Shown one piece after another: positions 12,701-24,700 of a stretch of 64,000 bases of DNA (positions are counted from its first letter, which is position 1; each line of letters opens with the position of its first letter). The notes under the pieces were generated by a model. That model was not told the origin of the DNA. It searched no databases and saw nothing but the letters and a program-made list of their open reading frames with translations. The stretch is taken from contig CP137679.1 of the NCBI GenBank assembly GCA_037976565.1, positions 5,733,710-5,797,709 on the forward strand. The letters run 5' to 3'. The stretch is from Mesocentrotus franciscanus. Its lineage: Eukaryota; Echinodermata; Echinoidea; Camarodonta; Strongylocentrotidae. Made by a program: the position numbers and the translations under genes.

Positions 12701-15700
12701 AACATTAATGAAAATGTTGACCCCCAAAAACTGGTACCGGTATATGAAGAAAAGGTATACATGTAGGAGCTCATTGATTTATGCCAGTGTAAGCATTAAG
12801 CACCACTTTGATTGTGTCAAATAACTTTTCTACAAAGAAGGATTTTGTTGTTACCAGTATTATGTTATTGTTATCGTTATTGGTGATTTATAACCAACAA
12901 TTAGGCTTGACACAGCTTACAAGCAACGTGAAAGATTGTAGCTATGTCTACTTGCAAATCTAGGCCATGTCTTTAAAGAAGTGGTCTGATCCCAAGAGAT
13001 TGCAGGTCCTCTAATCAATCACAAACTTACAATTGCCCTTCTCTCATGAACAGAGATGGGAGTGATATCAATCTCTCCACAGAAGTTGTCACTGGGGTCA
13101 ATATTGGATCACTCTTTTAGCCTCTTTGTGCACACAATAATATGCAGCCCATTTGTATCAAATAATGAAAAGCAACAAAAATATGTTAGCACAGCAATGT
13201 GGATCCAGGCAGAAATCATAGGTGGTGTATTTTTTCTGTGATCACATACAGCATTGTGGCAAAGTTGGGAAATTTCGCCCAAATTACAATGGTTTTTAAA
13301 TTATATAGATGAGAGTAAAAGTAGCAAAAAGTACATTTCCGCCATGTATGTATGTACATGTGGCATTGATCCTCAGCATTATTAATACATTTTGGTTTAT
13401 ATTTGACATGCAAAGAATATATAAACAACAACAAAATTCCCATATGAAAATAACTCAAACTAAAATGCAAAAAAATATTAAAATTGTACATAAAACAATT
13501 TTATTGCATAACAGTGTGTACATAAAAAAGTTACAAAATAAGTACATACAGTACATGACAATACAATAAAGAAAACCTGTATGGAGCAATACACCCTTTC
13601 ACGGTTACAAAAGTGCGCATGCGCAGACATGGGCGCCATCTTAATTTACGAGTAAACAAAACATTGACCTCTAGAGGTCAGGGGTTTATGCGTAATTAAG
13701 ATAGCGCCCATGCAAATATGATGTGAGCGCACAGCGCAGGCATCTGAAAAATCTGACATCACTGCCTATGCCTAAACCACTGACCTCTAGAGGTCAGGGG
13801 CGGTGATTTCTTTTCATGACCGGGGGGGACGAAATGCTATAGGGACGAGGGAGCAGAGGCGTATAATGAGCAAAAACGTTTGGGGAGGGGGCAGAAAAAA
13901 TCTGCATCACCACCACTCTTACATGTTACATGCAGGCCCAGAACATTTTTCAAAGTGGGGGGCTAAAGTATTCATGATCAGGTAGGGCAAAGCGGCAAGC
14001 GGCGAAGCCCCGGAAGCTCAGGGTTTTAGGCATTTAATTATGGTCAGATGAGCATATTTTGATACCTTATTTCTAACACTGGCATGCAGGTCACTAATTG
14101 GAGTGGGGTCCAGGGTGGAGCCCCAGAAGCTCAGGGTTTTTAGGCATTTAATAACGGTGAGATGAGCATCCAGGGGCTTGCCTTAGTGCCCTGGTAGAGT
14201 CCAGGGCGGAGCCCCGAAGCTCAGGGGTTTTAGGCATTTAATTACGGTCAGATGAGCAACCAGGGGCCCGCCTTAGTGCCCTTGGTGGGGTCCAGGGGGC
14301 AGAGCCCCCGGAAGCTCAGGGAAAAATCATGCCATTTCAGCAACATTTGTAAATCGCTGGTATCGAATAAGATATAAACCACGTTTGAATTTTATTTGGG
14401 GGGAACTGCCCCCAAGCCGCCCCATCAGTATGAAAGTGCGAGGAGCATAGTGAACGAGAGGGGTGAAGGTGACAGAAGTTACTATTCCCTCACATGTTTT
14501 TGAAGTTTTGTTGTATTAAAAAATAAAATTTCTTAGCAAAACTATAGTATAAAAACAAGCAATATACTTTTTTCACACTACACTTTTCTCGGTATTTACT
14601 TGTACATTTTGAAGGATATTATGCGAGGGAGCGTAGCTCCCGAGTGAGAAGATTTTTGCATTTTTATTTGTCTAAACACTGCACTCTTGGGCCCTCCAGA
14701 GCCTAAAAGTGTGTTGCAGCCTTTAGTCAGTATTTGCTATACATTTTTTGTTTGCACTTTACAAATTTTCAGGGGGGGACGATCCCCCCCTAAAAAAATT
14801 GAGGGGGACGTGTCCCCCGTCCCCCCCGGGATCGCCGCCCCTGCTAGAGGTCAATGGTTTGTTTACTCATAAATTAAAATGGCGCCCTTAACCGTGAAAG
14901 GGTGTATGGTACATGTACATGTCATTATACATGTACTTCAGTATTTATATTGTGTAGGCCACAATTAAATAGTTGTTCTCATTCTATATCACAGCATTAC
15001 TGCATTGTCTTCTCTTACGCAAGGAGCAAACTAGAAGCTGAAAAGATTGAAAAGGGCTATATTTCTCAAACTAAAAAACTAAGATCTAAAACTGAATAGT
15101 TTAAAAAGTGACACATTTCTTTGTCATGGCAAACATAAAAGTAATTTAAATTACACTGATTCACAGCACCTTTTCTGTTTTAATGAAAAGAAATATTGTC
15201 TGTTTGGAGCCAGAGCTAACACTCCTCTGACTCCAAACAGACTATATTTTCAAAAGAAAGTAATTAATCAATTTGTGATGCAACAACTTGACATGAGTTC
15301 TTAATTGACCAGAAAACCCAGATGATTATGAAACCTGTGTTTCAGGTAAAGTCTTCTTCATAGTGTAATTCATTTTTTTAATCCCCCAAGAAAAAAAATC
15401 TACTCATTTGCCTTTCTCCTAGTTAAGTTGTCGACTATACATATTGTGACCTACATGTACTTGACAATATGTCTCAATTCTCTAGTATATTACACTTAAT
15501 GCAACTGAAAGGATATAAAATAAATGAAAGCAATCAAGAAAAGAAAACACAATACAAAGAAAGAGACAGACTATAATTTAAAAACAAGGTAGAAAGGAAC
15601 AAGGACTAAGTAAAACATGTATTTTTATTTTCCTATTAAAAAGTTACACTGATAATTTCTAATGACATAATTCCAAGAAAAAAGGTACCCCAGAAAAACT

Positions 15701-18700
15701 TGCAAGAAGAAAAAGCTTTTATCTACATATATGCATATGTCTCAATATTCTTGTACATTTCGCACTAAACGTAATTGAGTAAATGGAGAATAACAAAAGT
15801 AACAGGAAGCAAATAAAAACAGAAAACACTTGAAACAAAACAATAAATATTGCAATGCTCAAAAGGGTCGCAGCAGGGAAAAACATAGAATACAAATAAT
15901 GGAGGATAACAAAATACAAGAAGGCAAGTAAAAAGAGAAAACAGCAAAGAATCACTTCAAACAAAACAATAAATATTGGAAGGTTATAGGGAAGGCAGCA
16001 AGGGAAAATATGTATTCTGATTAAAATGACCCGAAATAATAGAAGCTTGAATAAATAAGCCTTTACATGTATCTACCATGGCCAACAAATAGAGGGCTTC
16101 TCAATAAGTTTCAAAAGAAAATCTGGAGGTACAAGAAGAAAATTGATCAGGGATATCCAAGTAGATTGATAACCCATGGGACCAACAACAAAACCTGACA
16201 GCCCATGAGAACAGGATGTATTTAAGGAAATATAGAGATGGTGAAGACCAACCAAACAAAGACAAACATATGAGGAAAGAGACAGATATATATGTTGGTT
16301 GCCTGGAGTGGTGATCTTGAAAGCAACTACAAGGCCCATGATATTGATATTGTCAATCTGATGGAGTGTCTGTGTCTCTTGGGCGTTTGGTCTCATGGGT
16401 CATTGGGCTCATAGGTCATTGGGCTCATAGGTCATTGGTCTCATGGGTCATTGGTCTCATGGGCCATTGGTCTCATAGGTCATTGGTCTTGTGGGTCATT
16501 GGTCTCATAGTTCATTGGTCTCATGGGTCATTGGTCTCATGGGTCATTGGGCTCATAGGTCATTGGTCTCATGGGTCATTGGGCTCATGGGTCATTGGTC
16601 TCATGAGTGATTGGTCTCATGGGTGATTGGTCTCACGGGTCATTGGTCTCATGGGCCATTGGTCTTGTGGGTCATTGGTCTTGTGGGTCATTGGTCTTGT
16701 GAAACATTACCGAATCGGATGCAGCATTGAGTAAAGCCACTGAAAAGCCCTCTAATAATTGACTATGGCAGATATTAACAGAATTCCCCCAAGGGAAAAT
16801 GGAGTTCTGGGAAGCAAGAGAAGTTATACACTAACTCTTTAAAAAATAGACATGAAAAGTTTCCAAAAAGTGACAGAATAGAATTCTGTAGTGGAACAAA
16901 ATGAGGCCTGCTTTATTAATGTCATAAGGAGTTTTGTCTCCCTTTCTAAAAGTCTGTGCAGGCATGACATTGACTTGTTAATCATAACATCAAACAGAGA
17001 ATACCTCTTCTTCCAATATCTGATACTCCTTCTGTAAATGTAAATGTGAATGTAAATCAACAGAATTTCATTTTTTCCAGTAATATGATGTACTATAAAA
17101 TAATTTTTTTATCAGGACAGGAATCTTCAACATTCACAAAATTCACAAAAGTTTCAAGCACTTGATATGGTGACTTGAAGGACGCATCGTTTCTAGAACT
17201 TTTTCAACATTTGTACCCCATTCTGATCCGACAATAAATTTGAAATCGCGATATCGCCCGAGTCCTTGTGACAATAAATTTTCTAGTTGCACCCATTTGA
17301 AGGTTTTAAAATATTGCTGTCTGTTGGGTAGTCATTAATCTACATGTAAATAAATTTGTGTAAAATATGATAAATCATGGATCGAAGATCACATTCATTA
17401 ATTTTTTTGAAATGAACTTTAGACACCCCATCACACTTTCTGGGTAGGGGGGGGGGAGCAGAGTAAGTGGATAGTAGCCCCTTCCTCCATCCCACCATCT
17501 TGTATCCCAGAACTCCATAATGACAAAGCCTTCTAGAAAAACAATCAAGAATTAGTAAATTGAGTGAAGGAATAATCCTGAAGAATACTTACTTATCACC
17601 AGTTCTGTCCTTAGGCTGTGAAGGAAGCATAAAAGTCCTTGGTCGGTGAGAACTCTGATTAAAACATGGGGGATAGATAAAGATTTGACATCCATACTGT
17701 ATGGAGAGAGATAGCTGTGACACATGAGCGGGTCATAGGTCAAATTATGGAGCTTTGAATAGTTCCCTCCCATGTACAATCTCTATGAGTGGGAACTATT
17801 TGGAGCTCCTTGAAATGACTGACCAATCAGGAAAAACTTCTGGTGACTGAACTATCTCTAAACTCAACTGCTATGATGATATCATTTGCTGAGAGCCCAA
17901 AAGGTGTTAAAAGATTACTCTAAAACCAAATCTTTTTGCATGCTTTCACAAATTTTGCGAGGTGTCCAGATTCACAAAAGTTAAATGCCACAAAAGTTGT
18001 TGGTATCCAATGTACTGAATGCCTGTACAAAAATAATAATGTACACTGTAAAAGTAAATCAACTTGTACCGGTGCATGTACAGTAGGTATGTATAGATCA
18101 AGGGCAATCATGTCCAAATTTGATGAAATGTGTTTGATACAGAGGCATCAAAACAAATGGTTTCTATTCTAGTCCCAAGATTTGATTAAATAAATATATA
18201 ACATATATATACAAATATAACAAATATTCTTTTTTTTCATGGCCATAGTTTGCGAATATATCATGCCGCGAAAAAGGCCATCAGCTCCAATTTGCAAATG
18301 TTTCATTTTGCGAAAAATTTCTTGTTTTACAGTACATTATGCCTCTCTAGCTTTCAGCAGACGATACTAAATGCATTAGGATGACTTTCCAAGTTTTTCC
18401 ATGACTTTGGAAACCCTGGAAAGGACAGGAATCAAAGAGTTTAAAACTTCACTTCTTTTCACTTTGCACCAAAAGACAAATACATGCATGTCCCAGCAAA
18501 CATAAAGGTAATAGCTTCTTCTTTGTTAATCAGGAACCAAGTCAGTATTAAAGGTAATATATTGTGCTTCTAATACTACATGTATAAAGGTAGAGTTTTC
18601 CCATAGCAGTCCAATGTCCCCTTTTACAGATATATTTGTATTATACTTTGACCCAGAATTTTCGAAATTACAGAGCAGAAAGAGCAAAAATCACAGATAA

Positions 18701-21700
18701 TTTTGAGTCCATTTCTAATCTTTGTATTATATTTTTTTCTAGTGTAATTTCATAAATAATCTTCAACTCTTTCCCAGAGATATTGCACCTTCCCTTCATT
18801 TCAAGATCAGGCCAGTATATAAAAATATCTTTAAAAAAGGTAACACAAGTAATCACTCTTGCATATTAAATTTGAACTTGATTTGAGCATGAAGTAAATA
18901 AACATTTTGAAAAGGAAGGTTGTACTAGAACTAACACTTGTACAGTACATGCTAGTGCAGTAGCAAACTGGCAAAATATAAAATACATATATCATCAAAT
19001 ACATGTGAGAACAATGCCCCCCCTCCACCTCCAACCAAATCTCTCTCTTTTTAAATCCATAAGGAACTTGTATGAAATCACTTTCAGTTTTCCTTAACAG
19101 GTGAGATGTTAATGGTAGGAAGCTCCAGATGTGAAAGGATGCGAGGATAGGAAAAACACAAAAGGGGAGGGGGAAAGGGGAAATGGGAGAGGGGATATGG
19201 GAGGGGAAGGGGAGAGAAACGAGAGCGGGATTATAAGGGGGGAGGGGTAGGAGAGGGAAGGGAACAGGAGTAGAAAGGGTTAATGGGGTGAAGGAATAGG
19301 GGAGGGGAAGGTGTGGAAAGGTGAGGAGGTGAAGGGGAGATGGGATGAAGAGGAATAAGAGAAGGAGAAAAGAGGAGAGAAAGAAACTATAAAGTAAGGG
19401 GAAGGAAGAAGGAAAAAAAGGAAAAGGAAAATGGAAAGGAATGGGAAAGGAAAGGAGATAGATGAAGGGTGAAAAAAATACATGTTATCAAAATCCAATG
19501 GGATGTAGGACTAGAAGGACCAATAGAATGCAGGAACAGTGTGATCGAGGACCAACATGACACAATACCAATGAGACTTAGAACCATATGAGTTGGACCA
19601 CAGAGGTGGAGGACTAAAGGGCCCTAGTTAACTAGCTGTGAATGATACCTGCGCAGATGCTGATGTGGGTTTCCTTCTTGAGAGCACAGGGCTGGATGAG
19701 GGTGATGAGGGTGTACTTCTTGTGATAGGGTGTGATATTTCAGGCTGGTCCCTCCTTACTGATAAAATATCCTCAGTCTCCTAATAAGCCAAACATAACA
19801 CAAAGCAGAACTGTAAAAGGCTCCTGCACATTATGTCACTCAGTAAACCATTGCAGAAAACAGCAGGTGGTTGTTTTATACAAATATTTCATGTTGGGGA
19901 GTGAATTCGTGAATATGCATTGCACGCAGGTTAAGTCACAATTGGATACTAAACTAGACTTGTCGAGTTCATTATCCGGCTCATGATGATTCTACAAAGT
20001 GCAGTGCATATCACTAAGGCCTAAAAAAAAAAGATGTTGTATTGCCCTTTGCGACCGACCCAAAAATCTTGAAATCTACGGTAGGCTTTTTCTTTTTTTA
20101 CCGTTTTTTAGAGAAAAAAATGTTTAATAAAAAACTGAAAAATATCAGCCAAAAGAGGGAGCAAAAAAAAAAAAAAAAGATTACCGACCGACCCATGTTT
20201 TGGCAACCAACGGGCAATACAACATCTTTTTTTTTTAGGCCTAATGCATGAGCTTCAAAACATGAATTAATTGTTTTATATAACGGATCTACAATAGGAA
20301 TATCAAATTGAGAAATAAGCAACTAACCTGATCAAAATGCCAAAAATCGCACATTCATAGTGGGGGGCAGGGGTGTCGATTTGTATCCGTGGTTGGGGGG
20401 GATGATAGGTGCCAAAAGCACTATTTTGAGCACTATTTTTTTTCAAAAACTATAACCAGTCTTAGAAGGTGCATTATTATTGGAAGGGTGTTATAAACAA
20501 AAGTCCCAAATTTCATTCAATCTTTTTTGTTTCTTGTTTTTCTTTTCACTTTCCTTTTAAGCCCTGTCAATAATGTAACATTGATTATTTACTTGATTTT
20601 AATTAGTTTTTGAAGAACTCTTAGGTGAAAGAAATCATAACTATTCTTGAATATTATTACTTGTTTTAGAACATGTTGGGCCTGTCTCACATTGCCTTCC
20701 ATCATTCCATGGCAATTTTCCATGTTTCTTTCAGCTTATTTCTCACTTCTTTTCCATCCACTCAACTAATTCCTGATCATGCATTAACCTCATACCTACC
20801 ATCACCCATGCCTAAGCTTTTTAGGGAGGGGATCCCGTAAAGTAATTTTGACATTGTAAGAAATAAACATGAGCAATATTTCATTGTAGGTTACTTTAAA
20901 GTCAACCTCTTTTTCATCGCCCATTCACATCAGTTCCCTGAAAGAAATGCTGGAATATATATGTCCCTCTTTCTCTTGTCTTTCTTCCTTTTCTCTTCCC
21001 CTTCCTTTTTCTTCTGCCCGTTTCTTCCCCTTTTCCCTTTTTCCCAGGTAGCAAGCCCATATGGGGATGATCTGGGTCACTTGTGCCATCTGGGCTATTA
21101 AATGGAACCCATATATGTATCCCATATGGGGCCAATATTTAGTAACCCATATGGGATCTATCGAGCCAGCCCTTATGGGTTCCAGATGGGAATGAGCTGG
21201 GCGTACACATATTGGTAGAATATGAATATGCCCATATGGGTAACACATGGGGAAAATCTGGGTTAACCCACATGGGATATATCTGGGTTAACCAATATGG
21301 GTACCAGATGGGATTAAGCTGGGCATACCCATTTGGGCCCAGTTTGGTATGGGTCCCATCTGGGTCCCATCTGTCTTATATGGGTCCCATATGCTTCTTG
21401 GGTGCAGATGCCTTAGGGCCCCAGATGGTTTTCCATATGGGGCCCATGTTTCAAGAATATGGGATCCATGTGGGTCCCACATGGGCTTGCTACCTGGGTT
21501 ATTATCCTCTCTGTCTCTCATTATCTCTCTCCCACTCTCTACTTCTTTTTGCACTTTTGCGCTTCGCGCTTAACATTTAGCTCGTTGCTTTTTAACGCTG
21601 CGGCTTTGCATTTGGCGCACTGCATTTCTATGATGCTGTTGATTGAATAAATTGAATAAATTCATCAATTCCTGATGAAGCCGTATGAGCGAGAATTCAA

Positions 21701-24700
21701 TTTATTCTTGTCTCATATACGGTTGTCTCATTTACTTCGTTTTCTATTTATATATGTATGTATTATGAAAATGAGATAGCAAAATGTGTATATTGATGGT
21801 CATCTTGCGAGTAATAACCATTAACTATCAGGCTCTCATCGTTAATTTTTCTCTTCATTTTTGTTTGTTTTTGATGGTGAATTATTGGGGGGATGATTGT
21901 ACAGGCCATCCCCCCACCTGAAATATTGGGGGGGATATATCCCGACCCCGTGATCGACACCCCTGGTGGGGGGGGGGGCGGTAAAGTTTGGGGAAATTGT
22001 TTGCACAGTAGGTGTTAAAAGAATGAACCATATATGGTGGTATCATTTGACCAATTGCATTCAAGAACACATTTTATAATTCTCATTGTAACTGAATGTT
22101 CAGTGGTGCGGGAAAACAGTATTTGCACATGACAACACCCACTAGGCATACAAATTCATCTGTATGTAATTAAAAACAAACAGAAAAGTGTAGCGCACTA
22201 CACTTATGCCATTTTTTGTTGTTGTTACTATTGTGATAATTTTGAGGCAGTTTCATATGGGATTAAGCCACAATGATAGGGATAATGAGCTTGACAAGTC
22301 TCGTTCATTATTCGATTGTGACTTAACTTGCATGCAGTGCATATTCTCTAATACACTCGCAAACATGAATCATTTCTACATTTATATCTTTTAATAGAAT
22401 TTCAAATTAATTTAAACTTGAAATCGAACTTGAAAATGGGTACAAAGGTCATGCGAAAAGCTTGAGATTTGTATGAAAAACCCAAAGACGAAACACTGAT
22501 GTAAAAAAAAATCACTGAATATGAACAACCAAATGTGTCCATAATATAAAAGTTGCCCTTTATTGCTCACTGTTACCTGAGGCAAGCATTTTATTTTGAT
22601 TGAATAAAACATTAGGCACAAAGGAGCTGCAAATAATGAACACAAACATAAACATTTGAAATGAGTCTCAGGGGGGTGTTTCACAAAGACTAAGATCGAC
22701 TTTAAGTTGGACTTAAGTATAACAGGCCGTTCATGCCATTGGTTGCTATCCCAATTGGTCTCTAAATTATAATCTTTAGATAATATTTTTTCCTTTAATA
22801 ATGAATTATCAAAAAATATAAGTTTTGTAGATTTTTTACCATGATTTGTACATCCCTTGAGAGACCAATGGCAGTAAATAATGATAGCAAATAATGGCAT
22901 GAACGGCCTGTTATACTTAAGTCCAACTTAAAGTCAATCTTAGTCTTTGTGAAACACCCCCCAGGTGTTTTATCAGGAAAATAAAGCATGGAATATGCAC
23001 AATTATAGATATATAGATATTGCCTGATTAAGGGATGGATTTATAGATAGAAAAGAGCTTAATTATGTTTAATTATTCATAGTTTTCCTCTTTATTGTTG
23101 TTGCTTACCCTGAATTTGAGCTTATCCTTCATTGTGTTAATCCTCTTGCCGGCTATACTTTTTGTCTGAAAGGCAAAGATATAAACAAATCATTATAATA
23201 TATATGTATAACTGAAATTATAATTTGGATTTACAAAAGTCCTCTTTTGTAAAAGATGCAAAGTGCTGAATAATATTACACTGAATACTGTTAATTGGCT
23301 CTTTCCACAATTTAAAAAAAAAGAACATAATAAAAATGTGACAAAGGTCTATTGCTATCTCAGAAAGTGATCAATTTCAGGAGTCTTACTTCTGTCAGAT
23401 TTAACATAATTGCAATGCTATCGTTATATACCCCAAAAGTGCATACCGGTACATAATACACAAGGAAAAGCATGTAATACCAAACCTGTCTTTTAAATAA
23501 CTTAGACTACACCTTAAGATGCATCGACACAACCAACAATTGTATCCTGGTAAGAATGCATTTTGCATTTCTAATTGCATCTTTATGAGCCTCTATATTG
23601 TGTTAATTCACAGCAGCTCATGTGCACAAGAGAGCTTTAGCATTCTAGAGTCTATTTCTCAAATCTATGAACAAGACTGAGCTGGGCTACTTGCTTGGGT
23701 CAATGTGATTTGACCATGTTAACAGGCAAAACTGGTAAAACCCATTTATATATATATATTGTTGCATTTGTTTGTAAATTGTAATTTTGAATTCACTATC
23801 TGAAGAAATAAAATTCAAACCGGTCATAATGAAGATGAGAACTCTGAAGGATTTTTATTTCAATTGTTTAAATATTAATTATTATTTGTATATACATGTA
23901 TATGAATTATATAAGAGTAAATGTAAATCGGTTGATAAAGCATAGGAAAGTGAAGAAGAGATACTAAAACAGAAGTAAGAGATACAAAATATCAAGATTT
24001 TTTCGGTTTTAAGCCTTTGTCAAGTAATGACAAATTTATTCATATCCCGTGTTCTTCAAAACTTGAAAAAAGGGCGCAACAGTTTAAGTGTGCCATGTTC
24101 AGACAACAAGGAGGATAAGTCTGCTAGAAAAGATGACAAAATAAGGACAAAGACTAGAAAAGTGCAGAGGAAAGTAGAGAGGCGAAAGACGGGGAGAAAG
24201 AAATGTATTTGCCAGCGTAATACCAAGTATAGCTAGCAAATGTTGGTATACAGCAATAAGTGAGAACACTAATTGTTTTCAGGCATGCGTAACGGAATTC
24301 TTAAATTCCGCTGTGTTAGTGGCTGTTAATTTGAATATGAAAAGAGGAAGATGTATGAAAAGGGTGCTGTGAATGAGAAGAGTCATTCTAGCCTTCCACT
24401 GCACACTATACTAGCACATCTTTTAGGAGCCTCTCTTCCTTTAAAGCATTTTGCATTATCTGATTGAGTGGGTTCATGCTTGTGAAACTGTGAGCCATTT
24501 ATGAAGACAAATGTATGCTTTAAATGCAGAGTTTACAGCCCATCTGAACAGCCCATCTGAACAGCCCATCTGAACAGTCACTCAAGACACAGTGTATACA
24601 AGCAAACATCATCAATAGATTGTGGTGTCCCTGGCAACATGGAAACACATTTTTTACCTGCAAGAAAGCATCCTTGACAGCTTGTGGGTTCACAGTGACC

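Larger units (their letters stand above)
13114..19648 (-). other. DENND1 intron, 6.5 kb
   Basis: It contains a MITE carrying a nested hAT element, a 58-nt hairpin, a 16-bp tandem array, and a purine-rich G tract. Between 15470 and 16015 a poly-purine A-rich block is partly duplicated about 260 bp apart. From 16740 to 19100 I see only AT-rich sequence and small repeat scraps. Confidence 0.65.
19781..23108 (-). other. DENND1 intron, 3.3 kb
   Basis: Mostly transposon: inverted-repeat element 20017-20243, hAT-type element 20368-21965 with a nested CCCATATGGG element, and a long-armed MITE at 22671-22962. Sequence 22000-22670 shows nothing recognisable. Confidence 0.7.

Noticed and set aside
16366..16626. 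86-aa ORF rich in Trp, Gly and Ile
   Set aside because: It is produced by the 16-bp tandem array, where any frame stays open.
21212..21580. 122-aa ORF with MGPIW/GYQMG repeats
   Set aside because: It is the translation of the CCCATATGGG palindrome element in several frames.
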